Numbered from the stretch's first letter, positions 1-12,276 are shown. The stretch is DNA of 64,000 bases from Micromonospora sp. C28SCA-DRY-2 (GCF_030519475.1 NZ_JAUMKD010000001.1:1178001-1242000); one strand, 5' to 3'. The notes: generated from the letters alone by a model not told the origin. Program-made: numbers and translations.

Positions 1-1029
1 GGCGGCGAAGAGGTGGTGCAGCCGCTCGTCGATCGACATCCCGCCCGGCTCGCCGCCGAGCACGTTCGCCATCACCACCACCGGCGCGGTCAGCGCGGTG
101 TCGCCCATCGGGTAGTCGAGCACCGCCCGCAGGTGCTGCTCGAACTGCGAGGTGCGGGCGCCCTCGATGGTCCAGTGGCCGGAGTTGTGCGGTCGCATGG
201 CCAGTTCGTTCACCACGATCGCCGGGCGGCCGGCGGAGTCGACGACCTCGAACAGCTCGACCGCGAGCAGGCCGACCACGCCGAGCGCGGTGGCCAGGTC
301 GATGGCGAGCTGCTGGGCGGCGACCGCCAGGTCCTCGGGCAGGTCGGGCGCCGGGGCCAGCACCTCGACGCAGATGCCGTCCCGCTGCACCGTCTCGACC
401 ACCGGGTACGCGGCCACCTGCCCGAACGGCGAGCGGGCCACCTGCACGGCGAGTTCGCGGCGCAGCGGCACCCGCTCCTCGACGATCAGCCGGGTACCGC
501 CGGCCAGCAGGGTGCCGGCCAGCTCGGCGGCCTGCGCCGGCCCGTCCACCACCCAGACGCCCCGGCCGTCGTACCCGCCGCTGGCCGCCTTGAGCACCAC
601 CGGCCAGCCCACCTCGTCGCCGAAGCCGACCAGGTCGGCGGGCTCGCCGACCGGCCGCCACGCCGGGTTGGGCGCGCCCAGCTCGGTCAGCCGCTCCCGC
701 ATCGCCCGCTTGTCCTGGGCGTACCGCAGCGCCTCGGCCGGCGGAAAGAGCTTCACGCCCTCGGCGGCCAGGGTGCGGATGTGCTCGTTCGGCACGTGCT
801 CGTGGTCGAAGGTGACCACGTCGCAGCCCTTGGCGAAGGTGCGCAGCGCGGCGAGGTCGGTGTGGTCGCCGTACTGGACGTCGGCGGCGACCAGCGCGGC
901 GCCGTCGTCCGGGGCGAGCGCCAGCACGCGCAGCGACTGGCCGAGGGCGATCGCGGACTGGTGGGTCATCCGGGCCAGCTGGCCGCCGCCCACCATGCCG
1001 ACTACAGGCAGACCGGTACGGGAATCCAT
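1..1029 (-). CDS. purK: N5-carboxyaminoimidazole ribonucleotide synthase PurK (C-terminus cut by window edge)
   Basis: This ATP-grasp enzyme converts AIR, ATP and bicarbonate to N5-CAIR in de novo purine synthesis, acting with PurE. From ATG at 1029 the frame is open for 343 codons to the window edge, so roughly the last 40-60 residues of a typical PurK are missing. The N-terminus carries the glycine-rich MVGGGQLARM stretch. Next come VTFDHEHVP, the ATP-grasp segment VVLKAASGGYDGRGVW, and EERVPLRRELAV. Near the metal site is VNELAMRPHNSGHWTIEGA, which is diagnostic for PurK. A TAGGCT box lies 9 nt upstream of the ATG, so the leader is probably very short. purE is expected just outside the window. 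Confidence 0.95.
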   Translation of the reverse strand, partial: MDSRTGLPVVGMVGGGQLARMTHQSAIALGQSLRVLALAPDDGAALVAADVQYGDHTDLAALRTFAKGCDVVTFDHEHVPNEHIRTLAAEGVKLFPPAEALRYAQDKRAMRERLTELGAPNPAWRPVGEPADLVGFGDEVGWPVVLKAASGGYDGRGVWVVDGPAQAAELAGTLLAGGTRLIVEERVPLRRELAVQVARSPFGQVAAYPVVETVQRDGICVEVLAPAPDLPEDLAVAAQQLAIDLATALGVVGLLAVELFEVVDSAGRPAIVVNELAMRPHNSGHWTIEGARTSQFEQHLRAVLDYPMGDTALTAPVVVMANVLGGEPGGMSIDERLHHLFAA

Positions 1030-1066
1030 AGCGGCGCCAGCCTATCCGGCCGGGCCGCCACCCTCC

Positions 1067-3061
<1,995 letters not shown>

Positions 3062-3067
3062 CCGACG

Positions 3068-3073
3068 ACCATA
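3068..3073 (-). promoter_or_regulatory. -10 box, leaderless DUF255 gene
   Basis: TATGGT on the minus strand ends 6 nt before the GTG at 3061. This is the spacing expected when transcription starts at the first base of the start codon. Confidence 0.55.
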
Positions 3074-3101
3074 ACCAGCCCCAGCCGAACCCGCCGGTCG
3101 G

Positions 3102-5633
3102 TCAGGAGGCGTCGTCGGCGCGCAGCGGGAAGACGTTGGGGCGGGCCTCGTCGAGCAGGGTGCCGAGGACGGCGCCGATCTTGTCGGCCGGCATCGGCTT
3201 GAAGAAGTGGTAGCCCTGGGCGGCGGTGCAGCCCAGCTCGGCCAGGGCGGTCCGCTGCTCGGCGGTCTCCACCCCCTCGGCGACCACCCGCAGCCCCAGC
3301 TCGTGGGCGAGCCCGACGGTGGTCCGGACGATCGCCGCCGCCTCCGGGGAGTCCGCCATCCGGATCACGAAGGACCGGTCCACCTTGAGCTCGTCCACGG
3401 CGATCCGGGTGAGGAAGGTGAGCGAGGAGAAACCGGTGCCGAAGTCGTCCACCGCGAGCTGCACGCCCATCGCGCGGAGGGTGGCGAGCACCTCGTCGAT
3501 CACCTCCAGCTCGCTCATCACCACGGTCTCGGTGATCTCCAGAACCAGCCGGTGTGGCGGGACCTGGTGCCGGCGCAACGCGTCGGCGATCTCGCTGGGC
3601 AACCGCGGGTCGAGCAGGCTGCGCGCCGAGAGGTTCACCGAGATCGGGATCTCCAGCCCTTCGCGGGCCCAGCCGGCGGCCACCGAGAGCGCCTTGTCCA
3701 GCACGTAGCGGGTGAAGGTGCCCAGCTGCTCGCTGTTCTCCACCGGACGGATGAAGTCGTGCGGGCCGAGCCAGCCGCGGCGCGGGTGCCGCCAGCGGAT
3801 CAGCGCCTCCACCCCGGTCGGCGCCCCGCTGGCCAGGTCCACCGCCGGTTGCAGGGCCAGCACCAACTGGTCGTCGGCGGCCAGCGCCTCGCGCAGCTCG
3901 GCCAGCAGGGCCAGCTGGTCGGTGCTGGCCGCGTCCCGGGCCGAGTCGTACGCGGCGACGCTGCCGCCGCCCTCCTTGGCCTGGTACATCGCGATGTCGG
4001 CGCGGCGCAGCAGCTCGGTCAGGTCGGCGGTGCCGGCGTCGGCGACCACCACGCCGACGGAGACCTCCACGGACATCCGCACCCCGGCCACCTCGGTCGG
4101 CGCGGCCAGCCGCTCGGCGATCTCGCGGGCCTGGCGCAGCGCGTACGCCATCGGCGCGGTCCGGCCGCCGAGCACCGGCACCGAGGTGAGCAGCAGCGCG
4201 AACTCGTCCCCGCCGAGCCGCCCGAGCAGGTCACCGGGGCGGGCCAGGGTGCCCAGCCGGCTGGCGGTCAGCCGCAGCAGCTGGTCGCCGGCCGCGTGCC
4301 CGAGGGTGTCGTTGACCTCCTTGAACTGGTTGATGTCCAGCAGCAGCAGGGCGACCGGGTGGTCGTGCGCGAGCTGCCGCAGCGCCTGGTCGCCCTTGCT
4401 GAGCATGGCCGCCCGGTTGACCAGGCCGGTGAGCTGGTCGTGCACCGCCTCGTACGACGAGCGGGCGGTGACCAGCCGCAGCTCCCGGTGGGTCGCGGCG
4501 TCGTGCAGCGCGGCGGCGAGGGCGTCGCCGAAGGCGGCCACCGCGTCGTGTTCCCGGGAGCTCGGCGGCGCCGACCGGGGGAACCGGACCCGCAGTTCGC
4601 CGACCCGGGCGGTGCCCACGGTCAGGGCCCGGACCAGCTCGTGCTCGTCGGGCTCGGCGGGCCCGGGCGGGCCGACCTCGCGGTCCACCACCTGGCCGGC
4701 GGCGTCGGCCCGGTAGCGGCGCCAGCGGCCGTCGCCCCGGGCCACGTCGACGTCGACCAGTTCGGCGTTGAACAGGGTCACCGCGCCGGTCACCGCCGCG
4801 GTGGCGACCCCCCGCTCGTCGAGCTGGTTGAGCGCGGCGGTGGCCTCGGCGAACGCCCGCCAGGCGCGCCGCTCCCGGTCGGCCCGCAGCCGGTGCCGGT
4901 AGGTCTGCTGGAGCAACCAGAGCGGCGGCGGGAGCAGCAGCAGCCAGTGCGCGTCGAGTTCCAGCAGGGTCACCACGGTCAGCCCGACGGCGACGTTGCC
5001 GACGAACATCAGCAGCTTGCCGCGGAGCGCGGCGAGCAGCGGCGGCCCGATCGGCACGCCGTGCCGCAGCGCCAGGGTGACCCCGCCCAGCCAGGCGCTG
5101 GCGAGCAGGTAGGTGACCGAGCCGGCGACCACGGCGAGGGCGAGCGCCGGCGTCGGCGTGGCCAGCAGCGGCTGGCCCAACGCGGTGGTGACCGACACGG
5201 CCAGCGCGGTGGCGGCACTGAGCGACACCGCGATGCGGACCACCTCGAGGGCGCTGCGGCGCTCGCCGAACAGCGAGATCACCGACCAGGCCAGCCCGGC
5301 GCCGAGCAGGGTGGCGGCGGGGAGCCAGCCGGCCGGCACCAGATAGAGGCAGATGATCAGCGCGGCCTCGCCCCAGGTGATGCTGACCATGCCGGCGGCG
5401 GCGCGGAACCGCAGCCGGGCCAACTGGGCGAGGGCGAGGACGGCGACCGCGACGCCGAACCGGGCCGGGCCGCCGAGCGGGTCGTCGGCCGGCAACCGGG
5501 CCGGCAGGGTCAGCCCCACCGTCGCGGCGACCAGCGCGGTGACCGCGACGGCGGCGGTGAGCAGGAGCACCCGTGGCGGCGTGCCGCGCAACCCGAGCCG
5601 GTCGAACTCCTCGCCGGCCCGATCGGAGGTCAC
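3102..5633 (-). CDS. Membrane GGDEF-EAL protein (diguanylate cyclase/phosphodiesterase)
   Basis: This is a cyclic-di-GMP turnover enzyme of 843 residues. About 250 N-terminal residues contain many hydrophobic helices (MASE-like sensor). A short GAF-like linker follows, then GGDEF (near residue 472) and EAL (near residue 607). Both catalytic domains look intact. The cyclase has [11 protein letters not shown] preceded by an RPGD inhibitory I-site five residues upstream. The phosphodiesterase keeps [43 protein letters not shown] and QGYHFFKP. The start is GTG at 5633, because GGGAGG lies 6 nt upstream; an in-frame GTG at 5651 has no ribosome site. The sensed signal is unknown and the net activity cannot be told from sequence. 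Confidence 0.95.
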   Translation of the reverse strand: MTSDRAGEEFDRLGLRGTPPRVLLLTAAVAVTALVAATVGLTLPARLPADDPLGGPARFGVAVAVLALAQLARLRFRAAAGMVSITWGEAALIICLYLVPAGWLPAATLLGAGLAWSVISLFGERRSALEVVRIAVSLSAATALAVSVTTALGQPLLATPTPALALAVVAGSVTYLLASAWLGGVTLALRHGVPIGPPLLAALRGKLLMFVGNVAVGLTVVTLLELDAHWLLLLPPPLWLLQQTYRHRLRADRERRAWRAFAEATAALNQLDERGVATAAVTGAVTLFNAELVDVDVARGDGRWRRYRADAAGQVVDREVGPPGPAEPDEHELVRALTVGTARVGELRVRFPRSAPPSSREHDAVAAFGDALAAALHDAATHRELRLVTARSSYEAVHDQLTGLVNRAAMLSKGDQALRQLAHDHPVALLLLDINQFKEVNDTLGHAAGDQLLRLTASRLGTLARPGDLLGRLGGDEFALLLTSVPVLGGRTAPMAYALRQAREIAERLAAPTEVAGVRMSVEVSVGVVVADAGTADLTELLRRADIAMYQAKEGGGSVAAYDSARDAASTDQLALLAELREALAADDQLVLALQPAVDLASGAPTGVEALIRWRHPRRGWLGPHDFIRPVENSEQLGTFTRYVLDKALSVAAGWAREGLEIPISVNLSARSLLDPRLPSEIADALRRHQVPPHRLVLEITETVVMSELEVIDEVLATLRAMGVQLAVDDFGTGFSSLTFLTRIAVDELKVDRSFVIRMADSPEAAAIVRTTVGLAHELGLRVVAEGVETAEQRTALAELGCTAAQGYHFFKPMPADKIGAVLGTLLDEARPNVFPLRADDAS

Positions 5634-5809
5634 CGACCCCCTCCCGCCCACCTGCGGAGGGTACGGCGGGCGGCCGCGACTGTGACGGTCATCGGCGCCC
5701 CCTCCCGCGCACGGCTCGGGGACGCGTGGTCCCCCCGGCGGAAGGCTAAGCCAAACCCGGTGACCGCAACAGGGGGCGACGACCCGGTTCGGCGTGAATC
5801 ATGCCGGGA

Positions 5810-6103
5810 CTAGCCGTTGCGCTCCTGCTGGCGCCCGTTGGGAGCGGTCGAGGATGAATCCTGCGAGGCGGTCCCGTCTGTCGGATCGGCGACTGCGGCG
5901 TCCGCCCGACCCGGCTCACCCGACTGCGCCTGGCCGGGGAACCGGTCCGGCAGCCGGCGCAGCCGGGAGTTCATGTTGCGGATCAGCAGAATGGTGGCGG
6001 TGCCCAGCAGCAGGATGAGGAAGAGGCCCATCGGGCCGGCCAGGCCACCCGTGCGGGTGTCCCCGAAGTTGTTCTGGGCGAGCACCTGGGCAGCGGTCAG
6101 CAT
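5810..6103 (-). CDS. Small single-span membrane protein
   Basis: This 97-residue protein has one clear transmembrane helix (about residues 20-38, GPMGLFLILLLGTATILLI). A basic stretch (RNMNSRLRRLPDRFP) follows, then a polar Ser/Asp-rich tail, so the C-terminus should be cytoplasmic. The start is ATG at 6103, with GGAGG 6 nt upstream; nine in-frame codons further upstream lack a ribosome site. It lies just downstream of mca on the same strand. I do not recognise a functional family. Confidence 0.82.
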   Translation of the reverse strand: MLTAAQVLAQNNFGDTRTGGLAGPMGLFLILLLGTATILLIRNMNSRLRRLPDRFPGQAQSGEPGRADAAVADPTDGTASQDSSSTAPNGRQQERNG

Positions 6104-6151
6104 GGCGATCCTCCGATGTGCGACTGGCACCCAGCGTAACGCCGGGCCGGG

Positions 6152-7033
6152 TCAGCGGGCATGCGCCGTCTCGCGTACGCCCGCGAAGAGGTCCGACTCG
6201 GGCAGCGGGCTGTCGACCATCGACCGGGCGAGCTGGAAGTCCTCGGTGGGCCAGGCGCGCCGCTGGAGCTCCATCGGCACCTGGAACCAGAACCCGTCCG
6301 GGTCGACCTGGGTGGCGTGGGCGCGCAGCGCGTCGTCGCGGACCGGGAAGTATTCGGCGCACTCGACCCGGGTGGTGATCCGGCTGCCCTTGTCGGGCCG
6401 GTCCTCCCAGCGCTCCAGCCACTCCTGGTAGGGCGACTCCAGGCCGGCGGCCAGCATCGCCTCGTGCAGGGCCATGATCTTGCCCTTGGAGAAGCCGACG
6501 TCGTAGTAGAGCTTGAGCGGCTGCCACGGCGCGCCCAGCTCGGGGTAGCGCTCCGGGTCGCCGGCCGCCTCGAAGGCGGCCACGCTGACCTTGTGGCACA
6601 TGATGTGGTCGGGGTGCGGGTAGCCGCCCTCCTCGTCGTAGGTGGTGACGACGTGCGGACGGAACTCGCGCATCAGGCGCACCAGCGGCCCGGCGGCCAC
6701 CTCGACGTCCTGCAGGGCGAAGCAGCCCTCGGGCAGCGGCGGCAGCGGGTCGCCCTCGGGCAGCCCCGAGTCGACGAAGCCCAGCCAGGCCTGCTCGACG
6801 CCGAGGATCGCCCGGGCGGCGTCCATCTCGGCGCGGCGGATCTCGCCGATGTTGGCCCAGACGTCGGGCCGGTCGAGCTTCGGGTTGAGCACGCTGCCGC
6901 GCTCGCCGCCGGTGCACGTCACGACCAGGACGTCCACCCCCTCGGCGACGTACTTCGCCATGGTCGCGGCGCCCTTGCTCGACTCGTCGTCCGGGTGGGC
7001 GTGGACGGCCATGAGTCGCAGTTGCTCTGCCAA
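6152..7033 (-). CDS. mca: Mycothiol S-conjugate amidase Mca
   Basis: Mca is a zinc amidase that cleaves mycothiol S-conjugates of electrophiles and antibiotics to GlcN-inositol and a mercapturic acid for export. It works in the cytoplasm and is specific to actinobacteria. The 293-residue length matches the family. The LmbE-fold zinc motif HAHPDDESS is at residues 11-19, with a further [12 protein letters not shown] segment. [12 protein letters not shown] near residue 45 and [13 protein letters not shown] are typical of Mca rather than of the deacetylase MshB. The start is TTG at 7033, preceded by GAGGAG 7 nt away. The open frame continues to 7264, but the added residues have no family character. 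The neighbouring DUF4307 gene diverges from it. Confidence 0.95.
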   Translation of the reverse strand: MAEQLRLMAVHAHPDDESSKGAATMAKYVAEGVDVLVVTCTGGERGSVLNPKLDRPDVWANIGEIRRAEMDAARAILGVEQAWLGFVDSGLPEGDPLPPLPEGCFALQDVEVAAGPLVRLMREFRPHVVTTYDEEGGYPHPDHIMCHKVSVAAFEAAGDPERYPELGAPWQPLKLYYDVGFSKGKIMALHEAMLAAGLESPYQEWLERWEDRPDKGSRITTRVECAEYFPVRDDALRAHATQVDPDGFWFQVPMELQRRAWPTEDFQLARSMVDSPLPESDLFAGVRETAHAR

Positions 7034-7229
7034 CGTGCGCTCCTCGTTCGTGCCCAGCGGCGGGCCCGCGCCCGGGACCGCCTGCTGGCCTGGTGACCTG
7101 CCGAAATCCTCCCCCGCCCCGAGGACCGCCGGCACCGAGGTGTCATCCTTGAGTGGCGAAGCCGGGCCGGGAGGATGGACTCTCATTCTTGCCGATACCG
7201 CCGACAACAACGCCAGGAGATACCCGCCG

Positions 7230-7664
7230 GTGACCGAGACGCACGCCACAATCCCCCCGGGCACGCCCGTCTTCCCGCCCGGGCGGTACGGCCGCCGCCG
7301 CCAGCCCGGCCGCCGCCGCCCGCTGCTGGCGGCGCTGCTGGCGGTGGTCCTGCTGGCGCTGCTCGGCCTGGTCTCGGTCCGGCTCTACCGGCAGTACGGC
7401 GATCCGAACTACCAGGCCCAGGTGATCACGTACACCGACATCACGGACAACCAGGTGATGGTCAACTTCCGGGTGACCGTGCCGGACGGCGGATCGGCGG
7501 TCTGCGTGCTGCGGGCCCGGGACCACGCCGGCGCCGAGGTGGCCCGCGAGGAGGTGACCGTGTCCGCCCCGCCCGGCGAGCGGCACGTCAGCACCGTGCA
7601 CCGCCTGGCCACCAGCGGCCGGCCCTTCATCGGCGAGGTGCTGCGCTGCCGCCCGGCCGGCTGA
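7230..7664 (+). CDS. DUF4307 membrane protein
   Basis: This 144-residue protein has an Arg/Pro-rich cytoplasmic N-terminus, one transmembrane helix (about residues 32-52, [19 protein letters not shown]), then a roughly 90-residue exported beta-rich domain. The exported part contains [17 protein letters not shown] and [18 protein letters not shown]. This layout is that of actinobacterial DUF4307, often found beside mca and greA. The start is GTG at 7230, with AGGAGA 9 nt upstream. It is transcribed away from mca across a 196-bp spacer. Function is unknown. Confidence 0.85.
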   Translation: MTETHATIPPGTPVFPPGRYGRRRQPGRRRPLLAALLAVVLLALLGLVSVRLYRQYGDPNYQAQVITYTDITDNQVMVNFRVTVPDGGSAVCVLRARDHAGAEVAREEVTVSAPPGERHVSTVHRLATSGRPFIGEVLRCRPAG

Positions 7665-7790
7665 GCCGGCGCGGTACGGCCGGCGCCCGGAACGGGCACC
7701 GGTGGTGATCGGCGACACCTCGTGTCGTACCGCACTGGTAACTTGGAAGTTCACCTGTCAGCCAGCCACGCACATCTGAGGAGATCGCCT

Positions 7791-8288
7791 GTGTCCAACG
7801 GCAACGAGGCGGCCGCCACCTGGCTGTCCCAGGACGCTTACGACCGCCTGAAGGCCGAGCTCGACGAGCACATCGCGAACCGGCCGGTCATCGCCGCGGA
7901 GATCAACGCGCGGCGCGAGGAGGGCGACCTGCGGGAGAACGGCGGCTACCACGCGGCCCGCGAGGAGCAGGGCAAGGCCGAGGGCCGCATCCGCTACCTC
8001 CAGGAGCTGCTGCGCACCGCCAAGGTCGGCGAGGCGCCGTCCGCCGACGCGGTGGCGCCCGGCATGGTCGTCACGATCTACTTCGACGACGACAAGGACG
8101 ACACCGAGACCTTCCTGCTCGGCTCGCGGGAGATCGCGTCCACCACCGACCTCACGGTCTACAGCCCCGAGTCCGCGCTCGGCAAGGCCATCCTCGACTG
8201 CAAGGCCGGCCAGACCTGCACCTACACGGCGCCCAGCGGCGCCGACATCAAGGTGACAGTGGTCAGCTTCGAGCCGTTCTCCGGCTAG
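7791..8288 (+). CDS. greA: Transcription elongation factor GreA
   Basis: GreA enters the RNA polymerase secondary channel and stimulates cleavage of backtracked RNA. At 165 residues it has family length. The N-terminal coiled coil carries the conserved [20 protein letters not shown], including the acidic tip. The C-terminal FKBP-like domain follows, with [19 protein letters not shown]. The start is GTG at 7791, with GAGGAG 7 nt upstream; the frame is open to 7722 but without a ribosome site there. A hairpin at 8293-8314 ends the transcript against convergent ilvA. Confidence 0.97.
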   Translation: MSNGNEAAATWLSQDAYDRLKAELDEHIANRPVIAAEINARREEGDLRENGGYHAAREEQGKAEGRIRYLQELLRTAKVGEAPSADAVAPGMVVTIYFDDDKDDTETFLLGSREIASTTDLTVYSPESALGKAILDCKAGQTCTYTAPSGADIKVTVVSFEPFSG

Positions 8289-8292
8289 GCCA

Positions 8293-8314
8293 CCGCCGGG
8301 CACGCGCCCGGCGG
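8293..8314. terminator. Hairpin between convergent greA and ilvA
   Basis: A perfect 9-bp stem (CCGCCGGGC/GCCCGGCGG) closes a 4-nt loop, 4 bp after the greA stop. It has no U-tract, as is usual at this base composition. It could serve both converging genes. Confidence 0.6.
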
Positions 8315-8349
8315 CATCGCGTACGACCGAGGCGTGGCACCGGCGGGTG

Positions 8350-9570
8350 TCACGCCTCGGCCGCGAAGACCACCTGGTAGCCGCTGGCCCGCAGGGCGCT
8401 GATCAGCGTGTCCGAGTGCTCCACCCCGCGGGTCTCCACCGACAACGCCACCTCCACCTCGCCCAGCCGCAGGTGCGGGTTGACCCGCTGGTGCTCCACG
8501 TCCACCACGTTCGCCCGGTGCTCGGCGATCTCGCCGAGCAGCGAGGCGAGCTGGCCGGGACGGTCCGAGCAGCGCACGGTGAACCGCAGGTAGCGGCCGG
8601 CGGCCGCCAGACCGTGCTCGATCACCCGCAGCATCAGCAGCGGGTCGATGTTGCCGCCGGAGAGCACCGCGACCACCGGCGCCTCGACCTGCACCGCGCC
8701 GGCCAGCAGGGCGGCCACCCCGACCGCGCCGGCCGGCTCCACCACCTGCTTGCCCCGTTCCAGCAGCATCAGCAGCGCCCGCGAGATGTCCTCCTCGGAG
8801 ACGGTCACCACCTCGTCGACCAGCTTGCGGACGTGGGTGAAGGTGATCTCGCCCGGCCGGCCCACCGCGATGCCGTCGGCGATGGTGGCGAACGCGGGCA
8901 GGCGTACCGGCTCGCCGGCGGCGAGCGAGGGCGGGAAGGCGGCCGCCCCGGCCGCCTGCACCCCGATGACCCGGACGTCCGGGCGCAGTGCCTTGGCCGC
9001 CACCGCCATGCCGGAGATCAACCCGCCGCCGCCCACCCCGGTGATGATCGTCTTGACGTCCGGGCACTGCTCCAGGATCTCCAGCGCCACCGTGCCCTGC
9101 CCGGCGATCACGTCCCGGTGGTCGAACGGGTGGATCAGCACCGCGCCGGTGCGCTCGGCGAAGGTCTGCGCCGCGACCAGCGCCTCGTCGACGTTGTTGC
9201 CGACCAGCTCGACCTGCGCGCCGTACCCCTTGGTGGCGGCCACCTTCGGCAGCGGCGCGTTCACCGGCATGAAGACGGTGGCGTGCGTGCCGACCAGGCC
9301 GGCGGCGAGCGCGACCCCCTGGGCGTGGTTGCCGGCGCTCGCCGCCACCACGCCGCGGGACCGTTCCGCCTCGGACAGCCGGCAGATCCGCACGTACGCG
9401 CCGCGCACCTTGTACGAGCCGGCCCGCTGGAGGTTCTCGCACTTCAGCCACGCCGGCCCGCCGAGCGCCGCGCTCAGCGGGCGGGAGGGTTCCAGCGGGG
9501 TGGTGCGGGTGACGCCGGCGAGCAGGTCCCGCGCGGCCCGTACGTCGGCGAGCCCGACCAGTTCCGTCAT
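8350..9570 (-). CDS. ilvA: Threonine ammonia-lyase IlvA
   Basis: This PLP enzyme deaminates threonine to 2-oxobutanoate, the first step to isoleucine. Over 406 residues, the fold-type II core has the PLP lysine at residue 54 (RAGSYKVRGA), the phosphate loop GVGGGGLISG, and SGGNIDP. A C-terminal ACT-like domain (from about residue 325, RYLRFTVRCSDRPGQL) suggests allosteric control. It is the short, single-ACT form found in many Gram-positives, which can be biosynthetic or catabolic. The start is ATG at 9570, with a GGGGG run just upstream. It converges on greA. Confidence 0.94.
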   Translation of the reverse strand: MTELVGLADVRAARDLLAGVTRTTPLEPSRPLSAALGGPAWLKCENLQRAGSYKVRGAYVRICRLSEAERSRGVVAASAGNHAQGVALAAGLVGTHATVFMPVNAPLPKVAATKGYGAQVELVGNNVDEALVAAQTFAERTGAVLIHPFDHRDVIAGQGTVALEILEQCPDVKTIITGVGGGGLISGMAVAAKALRPDVRVIGVQAAGAAAFPPSLAAGEPVRLPAFATIADGIAVGRPGEITFTHVRKLVDEVVTVSEEDISRALLMLLERGKQVVEPAGAVGVAALLAGAVQVEAPVVAVLSGGNIDPLLMLRVIEHGLAAAGRYLRFTVRCSDRPGQLASLLGEIAEHRANVVDVEHQRVNPHLRLGEVEVALSVETRGVEHSDTLISALRASGYQVVFAAEA

Positions 9571-9712
9571 GCCCCCGATCGTGCCACCCGCCACCCCCGC
9601 CCCCACCACCGACGCCCCGCGCACCCCGCGTCTCCGCGATGGTGCGGGTGTGGCCCGCGGAACGCACCGGCTGCCCCGGTTCGCCGGGGCGGGACGTGCG
9701 AGATCGGCGAGG

Positions 9713-11104
9713 TCAGACGGCGGCGGGGATGCGCGGGTAGCCCGGGGCGTGGCGGGTCCAGGGGGCCTGCAGCTCGAACTGGCCGGCGACGCCGAGGAGC
9801 AGCAGCTCCGAACCGGGCGGGCCGACCAGCTGCACGGCCACCGGCAGCCCGTCCGGGCGGCGGCCGACCGGCACCACCAGCGCGGGCAGGCCGGCGATGT
9901 TCCACGGCGCGGCGTACGGGGCGTAGCGGATGTTCGCCACCATGTTGGCCCGCCAGGACCGGCCGGACCACTGCTCGGCCTGCGGCGGCGGGCCGGCCAG
10001 CGCCGGGGTGAGCAGCAGGTCCACCGAGTGGTCGGTGAAGAAGCCGATGGACCGGTCCCGCCAGGCCGCCCGGTCGGCCTCCCGCACGTACCCGCGCCGC
10101 TGCGCCCACTCGCCGAGCGCGACGTGCCGGCGGCTGCGCGGTTGCAGGCTGCGCCGGTCCAGGCCGGCGGCGCGCGCGTCGGCGGCCGCCGCGGCGAACC
10201 AGGTGGCGATCCCCTGCAGGCCCAGCCGGGTCGGGTAGACCGGGTCGGCGGGGACGGTGTCGTGCCCGGCGGCGGCGAGCAGCCGGCCGGCGGCCGCCAC
10301 CGCGTCCCGGTTCGGCTGGTCGATCCGGACCCCGCGCACCGGCGAGCGGAGCGAGACACCGACCCGCAGCCGCTGCGGCGGCACCAGCTTCTCCGGCCGG
10401 CGACCGGCCAGCACCGAGAAGCCGACCGCCGCGTCGGCGACCGTGGTGGCCAGCATGCCGTGCTCGGTGAGGCCGAACCAGTCGTCCGCGCCGAGCTGGC
10501 AGGGGACCACGCCCCGGCCGGGCTTGAGCCCGACCAGGCCGCAGCAGGCGGCCGGGATGCGGATCGAGCCGAGGCCGTCGTTGCCGTGCGCGATCGGCAC
10601 CAGGCCGGCGGCGACCGCGGCGGCCGCCCCGCCGGAGGAGCCACCGGGGGTGCGGCCGGTGTCCCAGGGGTTGCGGGTCACCGCCGTCTCGTCGTCGGTC
10701 AGGCCCCAGAGGCCGAGTTCCGGCATCCGGGTCACCCCGAGGATCACCGCGCCGGCGCCGCGCAGCCGGCGGACCACCTCGTGGTCGGCCTCCGCCACGC
10801 CGGTACGCACCGCGGCCGACCCGTTCCAGGTGGGCAGCCCGGCGACCGGGGTGTTCTCCTTCACCGCCACCGGCACCCCGGCCAGCGGCAGGTTGGCCAG
10901 GTCCTCCTGCTCGTCGACCTTCTCCGCCTCGGTGATCGCCTCCCCGCCGCGCACCGTGCGGAACGCGGCGAGGTCGGCGTCGGCGCGGGCGATGTGGTCG
11001 AGGTGGTCGGCGACGACCTGGGTGGCCGTGACGTCGCCCCGACGCACGCCGCGGGCGATCTGCTTGGCGGTCGCCCCCACCCAGGTCGGCATGATGTCCT
11101 GCAC
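9713..11104 (-). CDS. Amidase (amidase signature family)
   Basis: This 463-residue protein has the amidase-signature Ser-cisSer-Lys layout. The lysine is in PVAVKENTPVAG, then comes the GRTPGGSSGGAAAAVAAG glycine/serine loop. GNDGLGSIRIPAACCGLVG carries the nucleophile. Substrates of this family range from amides to Glu-tRNA(Gln), and nothing here fixes the substrate. The absence of gatB and gatC nearby argues against GatA. I prefer GTG at 11104, six nt after GGAGG; ATG at 11092 is the alternative, four codons later. It follows metB by 22 bp on the same strand and may be cotranscribed. Confidence 0.88.
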   Translation of the reverse strand: MQDIMPTWVGATAKQIARGVRRGDVTATQVVADHLDHIARADADLAAFRTVRGGEAITEAEKVDEQEDLANLPLAGVPVAVKENTPVAGLPTWNGSAAVRTGVAEADHEVVRRLRGAGAVILGVTRMPELGLWGLTDDETAVTRNPWDTGRTPGGSSGGAAAAVAAGLVPIAHGNDGLGSIRIPAACCGLVGLKPGRGVVPCQLGADDWFGLTEHGMLATTVADAAVGFSVLAGRRPEKLVPPQRLRVGVSLRSPVRGVRIDQPNRDAVAAAGRLLAAAGHDTVPADPVYPTRLGLQGIATWFAAAAADARAAGLDRRSLQPRSRRHVALGEWAQRRGYVREADRAAWRDRSIGFFTDHSVDLLLTPALAGPPPQAEQWSGRSWRANMVANIRYAPYAAPWNIAGLPALVVPVGRRPDGLPVAVQLVGPPGSELLLLGVAGQFELQAPWTRHAPGYPRIPAAV

Positions 11105-11126
11105 GGCCACCCTCCCCAGCCAGCGG

Positions 11127-12269
11127 TCAGCCCAGCGCCTGCTCCAGATCGGCGAGCAGGTCGTCGACCGTCTCGATGCCGACAGACAGTCGCACGAGAT
11201 CGCCGGGAACTTCAAGCGGCGAGCCGGCAGCACTTGCGTGTGTCATCCGGCCCGGGTGCTCGATCAGGGATTCCACCCCGCCGAGCGACTCGGCGAGCAC
11301 GAAGAGCTTCGCCCGGTTGCAGATCTCCACCGCGTGCTCCTCGCCGCCGGCGGCCCGGAACGAGATCATGCCGCCGAACCGGCGCATCTGCTTCGCGGCC
11401 ACCTCGTGCCCCGGGTGCGCGGGCAGGCCCGGGTAGATGACCTGGGCGACCTTGGCGTGCCCGTCCAGGTAGGCGGCGATCCGCTCGGCGTTGTCGCAGT
11501 GCCGGTCCATCCGTACGCCCAGGGTCTTGATGCCGCGCAGGGTGAGCCAGGCGTCGAACGGGCCGTTGATCGCGCCCATCGCGTTCTGGTGGTAGCGCAG
11601 TTCCTCGCCGAGCGCGGCGTCGGCCACCACCAGCGCCCCACCGACCACGTCGGAGTGGCCCCCGATGTACTTGGTGGTGGAGTGCACCACCACGTCGGCA
11701 CCGTGCGCGATCGGCTGCTGCAGGTACGGCGAGGCGAAGGTGTTGTCGACCACCAGCAGGGCGCCGGCGTCGTGCGCGACGGCGGCCAGCGCGGCGATGT
11801 CGGCGATGCCGAGCAGCGGGTTGGTCGGCGTCTCCACCCAGACGATCTTCGTGGCGCCGGGGCGGATCGCGGCCCGGATCGCGTCCGGGTCGGAGACCTT
11901 GGCCGGGGTGAAGTCCAGCCCCCACCGCTCGGCGACCCGGGCGAAGAGGCGGTACGTGCCGCCGTACGCGTCGTCCGGGATCACCACGTGGTCACCCGGC
12001 TCGCAGACGGTGCGCAGCAGGGTGTCCTCGGCGGCCAGGCCGCTGGCGAAGGCGAGCCCGACCGGGCCGCCCTCCAGCGCGGCGAGGCACTCCTGGAGCG
12101 CGTCGCGGGTCGGGTTGCCGGAGCGGCTGTACTCGTAGCCCTGGCGGGGCGCGCCGACGGCGTCCTGGGCGTAGGTGCTGGTCTGGTAGATCGGTGGGAT
12201 CACCGCGCCGGTGCGGGCCTCGGGGTCCTGACCGGCGTGGATGGCGAGCGTCTCGAAGCCGTGACTCAT
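11127..12269 (-). CDS. metB: Cystathionine gamma-synthase MetB
   Basis: MetB condenses an O-acylhomoserine with cysteine to give cystathionine in methionine synthesis. The 380-residue length is typical for Cys/Met-metabolism PLP enzymes. GYEYSRSGNPTRDAL near residue 44 and the PLP lysine at residue 200 (VVHSTTKYIGGHSD) are both present, as is the C-terminal LVRLSVGIE. Related cystathionine gamma-lyases share these motifs, so direction is inferred. A cbs gene at 21518 provides part of the reverse pathway. The start is ATG at 12269, with TAACGT ending 7 nt upstream, which predicts a leaderless mRNA. Confidence 0.92.
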   Translation of the reverse strand: MSHGFETLAIHAGQDPEARTGAVIPPIYQTSTYAQDAVGAPRQGYEYSRSGNPTRDALQECLAALEGGPVGLAFASGLAAEDTLLRTVCEPGDHVVIPDDAYGGTYRLFARVAERWGLDFTPAKVSDPDAIRAAIRPGATKIVWVETPTNPLLGIADIAALAAVAHDAGALLVVDNTFASPYLQQPIAHGADVVVHSTTKYIGGHSDVVGGALVVADAALGEELRYHQNAMGAINGPFDAWLTLRGIKTLGVRMDRHCDNAERIAAYLDGHAKVAQVIYPGLPAHPGHEVAAKQMRRFGGMISFRAAGGEEHAVEICNRAKLFVLAESLGGVESLIEHPGRMTHASAAGSPLEVPGDLVRLSVGIETVDDLLADLEQALG

Positions 12270-12276
12270 TCCCGGA

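Noticed and set aside
6152..7264. Longer mca start at 7264
   Set aside because: The extra 77 residues are not conserved-looking and overlap the DUF4307 gene start; TTG 7033 has a good GAGGAG site.
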